Source: JBGOUJ01 sp041477005 (GTDB lineage Bacteria > Acidobacteriota > Terriglobia > Bryobacterales > JACQDG01). Taken from it: a stretch of DNA of 7,755 nucleotides. The notes beneath the pieces were generated by a model. It had not been told where the DNA came from and searched no databases. It worked only from the letters and a program-made list of their open reading frames with translations. The DNA is taken from assembly GCA_041477005.1 (NCBI GenBank), contig JBGOUJ010000377.1, positions 1 through 7,755 on the forward strand, written 5' to 3'. A program made the translations under genes and the position numbers. Positions 1 through 4,557 of this stretch are shown piece after piece; the stretch's first letter is position 1; each line of letters begins with the position of its first letter.

Positions 1-716
1 AGCCGGCGGCGGGCAACTCGGGAACAGCGCTGGGCGCGGCGCTCTACGGCTGGCACCATGTCCTGCGGCGGCAGGAGCGGGCGCCGGCGGGCAACCTGTG
101 CTACGGGCCGGGATTCGATCGCGAGGAGATCAAGAAGGTCCTCGAGAACTGCAAGTTGCGCTTCCGTTACCTGCTGACGGAGGGCGAGCTGATCGAGACC
201 GCCGTGCGCAAGCTCGAAGACCGGCAGATCGTGGCCTGGTTCCAGGGGCGCATGGAATTCGGCCCTCGCGCCCTCGGGAATCGCAGCATCCTGGCCTCGC
301 CGCTCAACCCGTACTCGACCGAGAACCTGAACAGCTATATCAAGCACCGCGAGCCGTTTCGCAAGTTTGCGGCGTCCGTGCCGGCCGAGCGGGCCGGCGA
401 GTATTTCGATTGCGGGCCCAATGCGCGCTTCTTAGCGACGGTCAGCCGCGTGCGGCCGGCCTACCGCGAGCGGTTCGAGGCGGCGTTGCTCGGCGGCGAC
501 CTGATCCGCGTGCATGCGGTACACCGCGAGGACAACCCGCTCTACTGGAAGCTGCTCGAAGCGGCGGGACGCGCCAGCGGGCTGCCGGTGCTCTACAATA
601 CCTCGTTCAACCTGTTTGGGGAGCCGCTGGTGTGCGACCCCCGGGACGCCGTCCGCAGCTTCTATTCGTCGGGCATTGATTCCATGTTTGTCGGTAACTT
701 TTTCTTGGAGAAATGA
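1..716 (+). CDS. Carbamoyltransferase (NodU/CmcH/TobZ family), 5'-truncated by the window edge
   Basis: The frame is open from base 3 to a TGA at 714-716, giving the last 237 residues. Members of the family are usually about 550-600 residues, so more than half, including the Kae1-like N-terminal domain with its metal-binding histidines, lies outside the window. What is visible is diagnostic. A GNSGTALGAAL segment (about bases 12-46) is the end of the nucleotide-binding domain. Then comes the C-terminal carbamoyltransferase domain with GRMEFGPRALGNRSI (246-290), a LNSYIKHREPFRKFAASV block (about 327-380) and NTSFNLFGEPLVCDP (597-641). Known relatives use carbamoyl phosphate and ATP, via carbamoyladenylate, to O-carbamoylate a sugar or secondary metabolite in the cytoplasm; the acceptor cannot be read from this fragment. 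The 22-base gap to the next gene, on the same strand, would allow read-through, but the products look unrelated. Confidence 0.93.
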   Translation, partial: PAAGNSGTALGAALYGWHHVLRRQERAPAGNLCYGPGFDREEIKKVLENCKLRFRYLLTEGELIETAVRKLEDRQIVAWFQGRMEFGPRALGNRSILASPLNPYSTENLNSYIKHREPFRKFAASVPAERAGEYFDCGPNARFLATVSRVRPAYRERFEAALLGGDLIRVHAVHREDNPLYWKLLEAAGRASGLPVLYNTSFNLFGEPLVCDPRDAVRSFYSSGIDSMFVGNFFLEK

Positions 717-727
717 TCCAACCATAC

Positions 728-732
728 GGAGG
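728..732 (+). promoter_or_regulatory. Shine-Dalgarno of the small secreted protein gene
   Basis: GGAGG lies six bases before the ATG at 739. This is the clearest ribosome binding site in the window and fixes the start. It contrasts with the genes at 2518 and 2768, which have none. Confidence 0.8.
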
Positions 733-738
733 AAATTC

Positions 739-1098
739 ATGATCCGCAGATTCTCGCAACTGGCGATCGCGGCGACGTTGTTGGCCGGGCTGTGCGCGGC
801 CGAGCAGAAGACCATCTCGGGCTACCTGATGGACAAATCCTGCTCTTCCGACGCCATGAAAAAGGGCCAGCCGATGGCGAAGGAGCACGGGGTTGATTGC
901 GCCCTGATGGACGACTGCGCCAAGAGCGGCTTCGGCGTCTTCACCGCCGACGGCAAGTTCATCGCCTTCGACCCCGCCGGCAGCAAGCGCGCAGTGATGG
1001 CGCTGAAGACCACCAAGAAGAAGACCGACCTGCAAGTGACGGTCACCGGCGATGTGACCGGCGACAGCATCAAGGTTTCATCGCTGAAGCTGAATTAG
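739..1098 (+). CDS. Small exported cysteine-containing protein, resembles DUF5818
   Basis: 119 residues, starting at the ATG behind the GGAGG site; longer upstream starts in this frame would overlap the carbamoyltransferase gene and have no such site. Residues 1-21 form a Sec signal peptide (basic MIRR, hydrophobic core, probable cleavage after LCAA). C19 is not in a lipobox, so lipidation is unlikely. The mature part has three cysteines (35, 54, 60) in a YLMDKSC...H..DCALMDDC arrangement, followed by a beta-rich tail ending in VTVTGDVTGDSIKVSSLKL. From memory, this order (ISGxxxDxxC, a His/Cys pair, a 'GFGVFTADGKFIAFD' strand pair, a VTGxxxGDxIKVSS end) is that of acidobacterial DUF5818 proteins, whose function is unknown. 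The Cys/His cluster could bind a metal or form disulfides after export; that is inference. Downstream lie a small hairpin and the 1141-1220 inverted repeat. Confidence 0.85.
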   Translation: MIRRFSQLAIAATLLAGLCAAEQKTISGYLMDKSCSSDAMKKGQPMAKEHGVDCALMDDCAKSGFGVFTADGKFIAFDPAGSKRAVMALKTTKKKTDLQVTVTGDVTGDSIKVSSLKLN

Positions 1099-1100
1099 CC

Positions 1101-1117
1101 GCTCGCTCCACGCGAGC
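1101..1117 (+). terminator. Hairpin just after the small secreted gene, possible terminator
   Basis: A perfect six-base stem GCTCGC/GCGAGC with a five-base loop begins three bases after the stop codon. No T-run follows, so it is not a classical intrinsic terminator; it may only protect the mRNA 3' end. Confidence 0.3.
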
Positions 1118-1140
1118 CGTGAGCCGCGGCGGGCGGTGGG

Positions 1141-1220
1141 GAAAAGGAACCGCAGATGAACGCAGATGGACGCAGATGAAACCCCACGGGGTTATCTGCG
1201 TTCATCTGCGGTTCCTCTTC
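1141..1220. repeat. Long imperfect palindrome built from CGCAGATGAA units between convergent genes
   Basis: Bases 1141-1167 and 1194-1220 are reverse complements at 26 of 27 positions; the stretch 1146-1167/1194-1215 is perfect. The left arm runs into three tandem 10-mers (1151-1160, 1161-1170, 1171-1180; cgcagatgaa, cgcagatgga, cgcagatgaa). The right arm has two, so one unit (about 1168-1179) bulges out. At the tip a second perfect stem AACCCC/GGGGTT (1180-1185/1188-1193) closes over two bases. The element fills the gap between convergent genes ending at 1098 and 1225 and sits four bases from the amidohydrolase stop. It could form a strong RNA hairpin in either direction, as a bidirectional 3' end or terminator, or be a mobile REP-like element. 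The palindrome is seen directly; the role is inferred. Confidence 0.9.
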
Positions 1221-1224
1221 GGTT

Positions 1225-2106
1225 TCAAGAGAACGGCCACAGCCGCTCTACCGTCTTCGCCAGTATCCAGCCCTTGTCGTCATCGTTGAGGAACTTCATC
1301 TCGTCGCGGACAATCGCCAGCGCCTTGGCGTATCCGCACTTGGCTTCCACCAGGGGCCAGTCGGTGCCCCACATCAAGCGCTGGGGGCTGAAAGCATCGT
1401 AGAGCTTGTGGACCTGGTCGTGGGTGTCCTGGTAAGGGTAGGGCTGCTTGGAGACGTTCCAAGTGTGCGAGATCTTGACGAAGACGCGGGGGTAGCGGGC
1501 CAGGGCGAGGAGCTTGGCCAGCTCGGCGGGCTGGCGGAGAGGGCAGTCGGCCATGTGGTCGATCACCACGTCGAGCTCCGGCTCGCGCTCGATCAGGCGG
1601 CCGACGTCGGGCAGGCGCGAGGTCGAGGTCAGCATCAGCATGGGGACCTTCAGCTCGCGGGCGCGGCGCCACAGCGGCGGCATCAGCGGGCCGGCGATCC
1701 AGTCGCCGGAGGCGTTGGCGGCCGGACTCAGGCGCACGCCGCGAAAGCCGTCTTCTTTGACCAGCCGCGTCAGGTCGTCCGGGGCGCTGGGGCTTTCCGG
1801 ATTCACCCGGCTGACGCCTTGAAACATGCCCTTATATTGCCGGACCACGTCTCTCGCGTAGCGATTGTCCCAGCGGTATTGGATCACTTGGACGATCACG
1901 GTGTGGGAGACGCCGTTGGCCTTCATCAATTCGAGCAGCGTTTCGGGCAGGGCGTCCTCTTTGGGCGGGGTGGTGACTTCCTTGGCAAACGGGTAACGTG
2001 GATCGCGCTTCCAGACGTGGACGTGAGGGTCGATGACGCGCATGTTCGGCGCGGCCGCCGCCAGAGGCGCCGCCGCGGCCATGAGGGTGAATTGTCGTCG
2101 GGTCAT
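1225..2106 (-). CDS. Tat-exported amidohydrolase (amidohydrolase 2 superfamily, TIM barrel)
   Basis: 293 residues. I choose the ATG at 2106-2104, although the frame stays open upstream, because it puts a twin-arginine signal (MTRRQFTLMAAAAPLAAAAP) at the N-terminus, overlaps the upstream stop as ATGA and has an AAGGAG-type site at 2118-2124. Amidohydrolase_2 features: the strand-1 metal motif DPHVHVW (H28, H30), a FRGVRLSP segment (121-128), VIDHMAD (H184), and MWGTDWP near the end (D249), the usual last metal/catalytic aspartate. The family hydrolyses or decarboxylates lactones and cyclic acids using one divalent metal. L-fuconolactonase-like and 2-pyrone-4,6-dicarboxylate lactonase-like enzymes have this layout, but the substrate cannot be assigned. 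Export through Tat implies folding with its metal before secretion. It is translationally coupled to the SRPBCC gene in front. Confidence 0.92.
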   Translation of the reverse strand: MTRRQFTLMAAAAPLAAAAPNMRVIDPHVHVWKRDPRYPFAKEVTTPPKEDALPETLLELMKANGVSHTVIVQVIQYRWDNRYARDVVRQYKGMFQGVSRVNPESPSAPDDLTRLVKEDGFRGVRLSPAANASGDWIAGPLMPPLWRRARELKVPMLMLTSTSRLPDVGRLIEREPELDVVIDHMADCPLRQPAELAKLLALARYPRVFVKISHTWNVSKQPYPYQDTHDQVHKLYDAFSPQRLMWGTDWPLVEAKCGYAKALAIVRDEMKFLNDDDKGWILAKTVERLWPFS

Positions 2107-2504
2107 TTGCGAAAATACTCCTTCAGGGGCGTCCAATAGTAGTCTTTCCAGCCTTGGCGATAGGAATCCGCTTGCGCGGCGGGGACCTTGGAATGCACCA
2201 TGGCCACCTCCGTGCCGTCGCCTTTGGCCCGGAAAGTGAATTCCAGCAGCGACGGCGGAGCGCCTTCGGGCCACTCCGTGGTTTGCCACTCCTGGACGAT
2301 TCGCCGCGCGCGCTCCAGCTTCACGATCCGGCCGGAGATGTATCCATCATAGGCAGTGAACTTGCCGCCGGGCTTGGGGTCGCACTTTGCTTTGGCGTTG
2401 GTGAAGGCGGCGTGCTTGCGGGCGTTCAGGAAGGCGTCGTAAACCTGCACGGGCTTGGCGGGGATGATGGCTCGCTGCTTGATGATCCTGGTTTTTGGTG
2501 ACAT
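2103..2504 (-). CDS. SRPBCC / AHSA1-like (START-fold) protein
   Basis: 133 residues from the ATG at 2504-2502, with an AGGA two bases upstream; further in-frame codons upstream would run into the divergent gene at 2518 and are disfavoured. The sequence has the AHSA1 (activator of Hsp90 ATPase 1-like) pattern. There is an opening strand (IIKQRAIIPAKPVQVYDAFLNARKH, given here in outline only, residues 7-31), PGGKF at 45-49, a central YISGRIVKLERARRIVQEW block, and a C-terminal helix around QGWKDYYWTPLKEYF (117-131). These small helix-grip domains bind hydrophobic ligands in the cytoplasm; most bacterial members have no known function. There is no signal peptide, so it works in a different compartment from the Tat-exported amidohydrolase it is coupled to (ATGA, 2106-2103). 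The coupling suggests joint expression, not necessarily a joint pathway. Confidence 0.88.
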   Translation of the reverse strand: MSPKTRIIKQRAIIPAKPVQVYDAFLNARKHAAFTNAKAKCDPKPGGKFTAYDGYISGRIVKLERARRIVQEWQTTEWPEGAPPSLLEFTFRAKGDGTEVAMVHSKVPAAQADSYRQGWKDYYWTPLKEYFRK

Positions 2505-2507
2505 AAT
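2479..2507 (+). promoter_or_regulatory. Sigma70-like promoter for the 73-residue membrane protein
   Basis: TTGATG (2479-2484), 17 bases, then CATAAT (2502-2507). This matches TTGACA/TATAAT at four and five of six positions with ideal spacing. The -10 is ten bases before the ATG at 2518, so transcription would start roughly at 2513-2516 and leave almost no 5' UTR. It lies inside the 5' end of the opposite-strand SRPBCC gene. Confidence 0.5.
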
Positions 2508-2517
2508 CCTCACACCC

Positions 2518-2739
2518 ATGAAACGCCGGTTCGCGCGGAGCCTGGTGGCCGTGTTGCTCGGCAACGCTCTCTATTTCGGCACGCTTTCCCGCCTTCCGGC
2601 GCGCGCCCAGCACAAGCCGTTCCAGATCGACTGGGGGCTGGCTATCGATTTCTGGATCTGCCTGGCGATCTACGGCGCGCTGGCCTGGATCAAATGGTTT
2701 CGGCTGCCGCCGGATCCACCTTCGCCGGGCCGACCTTAG
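2518..2739 (+). CDS. Small two-helix membrane protein, function unknown
   Basis: 73 residues. The ATG at 2518 is preferred over an upstream in-frame start because that extension would run antisense through the SRPBCC gene and its translation has no sensible character. Residues 1-7 are strongly basic (MKRRFAR). Two hydrophobic segments follow, about 8-22 and 41-60, separated by a short polar linker (LPARAQHKPFQIDWG). The tail is proline-rich (PPDPPSPGRP). The basic start suggests the N-terminus faces the cytoplasm; two helices would make a hairpin. I do not recognise a named family, though small proteins of this look occur as conserved hypotheticals in Acidobacteria. There is no Shine-Dalgarno, and a good promoter sits immediately upstream, fitting a leaderless mRNA. 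The gene ends 28 bases before the PIG-L gene, which has its own -10 box. Confidence 0.72.
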   Translation: MKRRFARSLVAVLLGNALYFGTLSRLPARAQHKPFQIDWGLAIDFWICLAIYGALAWIKWFRLPPDPPSPGRP

Positions 2740-2753
2740 AGTGTACCCCGAGA

Positions 2754-2759
2754 TATAAT
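2754..2759 (+). promoter_or_regulatory. Perfect -10 box for the PIG-L deacetylase gene
   Basis: TATAAT with eight bases between it and the ATG at 2768. The expected start of transcription, about seven bases after the box, falls on or next to the ATG. No good -35 hexamer is visible at 16-18 bases, and no Shine-Dalgarno lies in between, so a leaderless transcript is likely. Confidence 0.55.
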
Positions 2760-2767
2760 GCGTTGCT

Positions 2768-3637
2768 ATGCGAACCTTTCTGATCCTGTTCTTTGTGGTG
2801 GCAGTGGCGGTGCGGGCGCAGGACTACAACAAGCTGCGCGTGATCGCGTTCGGCGCGCACCCGGATGATTGCGACAGCAAAGCCGGAGGGGTGGGAGCCA
2901 AGTACGCGGCGGCCGGGCACCTGGTGAAGTTCGTGGCGGTGACCAACGGTGACGCCGGCCACCAGAGCATGGGCGGCGGCATGCTGGCCAAGCGGCGGAC
3001 GGCGGAGGCCAAGGAAGCGGCGCGCCGGATCGGCGTCGAGTACGACGTGCTCGATAACCACGACGGCGAGCTGCTGCCGACGCTCGAAGTCCGCCGGCAA
3101 GTCATTAAGAAGATCCGCGAGTGGAACGCCGACATCGTGCTTTCGCCGCGGCCCAACGATTACCATCCGGACCACCGCTACACGGGCATCCTGGTGCAGG
3201 ACGCGGCGTATATGGTCGTGGTGCCCAACGTCGTCGCCGACACGCCGCCGCTGCGGAAGAACCCCGTGTTCTTCTACTTCAGCGACAACTTCCAGCGGCC
3301 GCAGCCGTTCCGGCCCGACGTAGTGGTCGCGATCGACGACGTGATTCAGAAGAAGATCAATATGATGGACGCGCACGTGTCGCAGGTCTACGAGTGGCTG
3401 CCCTGGGTGGACGGCCAGTTGGAGAAGGTCCCCAAAGACCCGGCGGAGCGGAAAACCTGGCTCTCGAAGCAGCGGTTCTTCGCCCTGGCCGAGCCGTGGC
3501 GGGCGGCGCTGCAGAAGTGGTACGGAGCGCAGGCGGCGTCGGTGAAGTACGCCGAGGCATTCGAGATCTGCGAGTACGGGCGGCGGCCTGGCGAAGAGGA
3601 GATCCGGAAACTGTTCCCGTTTTTCCCTAGCCGGTAG
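2768..3637 (+). CDS. Secreted PIG-L (LmbE) family zinc deacetylase
   Basis: 289 residues with a Sec signal peptide at 1-17 (MRTFLILFFVVAVAVRA, then QDYN). The PIG-L fold is clear. The first metal motif is FGAHPDDCDSKAGG, with H31, catalytic-type D33 and D34. The second is NDYHPDHRYTG with H133 and H136; by analogy with MshB, H31, D34 and H136 hold the zinc and D33 acts as base. Relatives remove the acetyl group from N-acetylglucosamine-type amino sugars in mycothiol, bacillithiol, GPI-anchor and antibiotic pathways. An exported version more likely acts on periplasmic or extracellular amino sugars, which would suit the nearby exported polysaccharide lyase; that link is inference. All motifs are intact. 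It has its own -10 box and faces the toxin-antitoxin locus tail to tail across 216 bases. Confidence 0.93.
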   Translation: MRTFLILFFVVAVAVRAQDYNKLRVIAFGAHPDDCDSKAGGVGAKYAAAGHLVKFVAVTNGDAGHQSMGGGMLAKRRTAEAKEAARRIGVEYDVLDNHDGELLPTLEVRRQVIKKIREWNADIVLSPRPNDYHPDHRYTGILVQDAAYMVVVPNVVADTPPLRKNPVFFYFSDNFQRPQPFRPDVVVAIDDVIQKKINMMDAHVSQVYEWLPWVDGQLEKVPKDPAERKTWLSKQRFFALAEPWRAALQKWYGAQAASVKYAEAFEICEYGRRPGEEEIRKLFPFFPSR

Positions 3638-3853
3638 GGACCGGGGGGCATTCCCCCTCCCGCTGAGCAGTCCATCATGACCGTCACCGGCGGCCGAGCC
3701 TCCTCGCCACCTTGAACGCCGAATAGAAAACGCCAGGCATCGGGCGCGGCGGTGGAAAGGGGGAGGGCCAAGCGGGAGAGCCTGGAACAGGTGCGCGGGC
3801 ACGCAGGCTTCGAGGCCTTGCCGGCCTTCACTGCCAGCGCCATCACCTGGCGG
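3638..3853. other. Gene-free stretch between convergent PIG-L and mazF
   Basis: No credible gene is seen on either strand. The stretch holds the 3643-3658 hairpin and a nested set of inverted repeats, AGCCTG (3779-3784) with CAGGCT (3804-3809) enclosing GTGC/GCAC (3791-3794/3799-3802). These might form a 3' structure for the minus-strand toxin-antitoxin transcript. An open minus-strand frame crosses the region but continues antisense into the PIG-L gene and looks like chance. Confidence 0.5.
3643..3658 (+). terminator. G/C hairpin after the PIG-L gene, possible terminator
   Basis: A five-base GGGGG/CCCCC stem (3644-3648/3653-3657) with a CATT loop begins six bases after the stop. There is no T-tract, so termination is only a possibility. 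Confidence 0.3.
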
Positions 3854-4185
3854 TCAAACCTCATCCAGGTCGAGGGCGATCATCAGGGCGCGGTTCAACT
3901 GCTCGATCTTTTCTTCACGGAGACGGCCGACGTAGCGCGTGAGCATGGATCTGGACAGGCTCACAAGACCGTCGCAGTGAATGCTGGAATCCTTCTTGAG
4001 GCCCTCGCCGACTCCCACGCTGACTTGAGTGCTGAGCCCGTCGTGGCTGGAATACACCGGCGCGCAGATGACGGAAGAAAACGTGGTATCCAGCAAAGCC
4101 TGGCGGCTCACGATCACGAAAGGCGCTGGCGCCTGGGATCCTGCGAGCCGGGCTTTGTCACCAGGTAAAGCTCGCCACGTCTCAA
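3854..4185 (-). pseudogene. mazF: MazF/PemK-family endoribonuclease toxin, broken by a single-base frameshift
   Basis: The N-terminal 22 residues (MRRGELYLVTKPGSQDPRRQ, then RL) read from a TTG at 4185-4183, behind an AGGG site, to a TGA at 4116-4114. The rest (VIVSRQALLDTT...) is in another frame from 4117 to 3854. Adding one base at the AAA run 4119-4121 (TTT on the minus strand) joins them as ...RRQRLFVIVSRQ..., a normal MazF fold start, with a total of 110 residues, the usual MazF length. MazF toxins are ribosome-independent or tRNA/mRNA-cleaving RNases inhibited by the cognate antitoxin. The residues beyond the break look fully conserved (TTFSSVICAPVYSS), so the event is recent, a sequencing or assembly error, or read through by -1 slippage. 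The downstream piece has its own GTG overlapping the stop (GTGA) and could be reinitiated, but would lack the first strand. The antitoxin gene overlaps it by four bases. Confidence 0.82.
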
Positions 4186-4403
4186 GGCAGACCCTGATAT
4201 TCCAGGACGTCCATGGCTTCTTCGTTCAATCGGCCGGCGTTGGCCTTGATGATCTCGGCGTCTCTTGCCTCGCGCCTGGCTTTGCGGAGCCGCGCCAGAT
4301 AGGCGCGGGAAGCGCGCTCGATGAAAGCGGAGCGGTTGGAGTCGACCTGATCGATGATCTTCAGGAGATCGTCGGGTAGTGTGATGGATGTCTTGACCCG
4401 CAC
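4182..4403 (-). CDS. Ribbon-helix-helix antitoxin of the MazF locus
   Basis: 73 residues from a GTG at 4403-4401. A longer frame from a GTG at 4433 adds a leader (MAGHWRYNCL) that is not part of the fold and would be coded across the -10 box. The N-terminus is a textbook ribbon-helix-helix DNA-binding domain: strand VKTSITL (3-9), helix PDDLLKIIDQ (10-19), turn SNRS (22-25), helix AFIERASRAYLARL. A charged helix and an acidic end (NEEAMDVLEYQGLP) would wrap the toxin. Antitoxins of this build dimerise, repress their own promoter and neutralise a MazF partner. The stop overlaps the toxin's TTG start (TTGA), the usual order and coupling for such pairs. The antitoxin is intact although the toxin is frameshifted. 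A GGAGG lies 12 bases upstream, too far to be ideal, and a TATAAT sits between them, so the start may be leaderless. Confidence 0.88.
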   Translation of the reverse strand: MRVKTSITLPDDLLKIIDQVDSNRSAFIERASRAYLARLRKARREARDAEIIKANAGRLNEEAMDVLEYQGLP

Positions 4404-4409
4404 AAGACA

Positions 4410-4415
4410 ATTATA
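4410..4415 (-). promoter_or_regulatory. -10 box of the antitoxin-toxin operon
   Basis: On the minus strand TATAAT is followed by six bases and then the GTG start, placing the expected transcription start on or next to the GTG. No clear -35 hexamer is seen at the right distance; an inverted repeat occupies that place. Confidence 0.5.
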
Positions 4416-4428
4416 CCTCCAATGCCCA

Positions 4429-4442
4429 GCCACTCGGGTGGC
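4429..4442. promoter_or_regulatory. Inverted repeat at the -35 position, candidate antitoxin operator
   Basis: GCCAC-TCGG-GTGGC, five-base perfect arms around a four-base centre, covers the -35 position of the antitoxin promoter. Ribbon-helix-helix antitoxins commonly bind short palindromes over their own promoters, so this is the most likely autoregulatory site here. Short palindromes also arise by chance in GC-rich DNA. Confidence 0.35.
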
Positions 4443-4480
4443 AACCCTGCTGCGCCGGGGAATGCGGCGTCGGGAACAGT

Positions 4481-4510
4481 TTGCAGGAACGCACCAATTG
4501 GGTGTATGGT
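4481..4510 (+). promoter_or_regulatory. Weak candidate promoter for the lyase gene
   Basis: TTGCAG (4481-4486), 18 bases, then TATGGT (4505-4510), about 47 bases before the lyase ATG. A perfect CCAATTGG palindrome (4494-4501) lies in the spacer and could be an operator. Both matches are modest. Confidence 0.25.
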
Positions 4511-4557
4511 GTCAGCTACCAGGGAACCGAAATGGAATCCCGGTTAGGATGGCACTT

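Noticed and set aside
1141..1220. CRISPR-like array, suggested by the tandem 10-base units
   Set aside because: The units are contiguous, only 10 bases long and without spacers; the structure is a palindrome, not an array.
1408..2139. A long plus-strand open frame opposite the amidohydrolase
   Set aside because: It is a G/C-rich antisense shadow of a well-supported gene with no recognisable fold.
2107..2289. A 61-residue N-terminal extension of the amidohydrolase
   Set aside because: It lies in another frame of the SRPBCC gene, and starting there would bury the twin-arginine signal.
3388..3864. A minus-strand open frame of 158 codons across the PIG-L/mazF gap
   Set aside because: It begins inside the mazF end and runs antisense through the PIG-L gene; the translation is low-complexity and without motifs.
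3854..4403. A new type of toxin-antitoxin system
   Set aside because: A ribbon-helix-helix antitoxin with a MazF/PemK toxin is an established combination; only the frameshift is unusual.
4354..4557. A 68-residue N-terminal extension of the lyase
   Set aside because: It would place the signal peptide internally, overlaps the antitoxin gene and its promoter, and the ATG at 4558 has a signal peptide and a Shine-Dalgarno.
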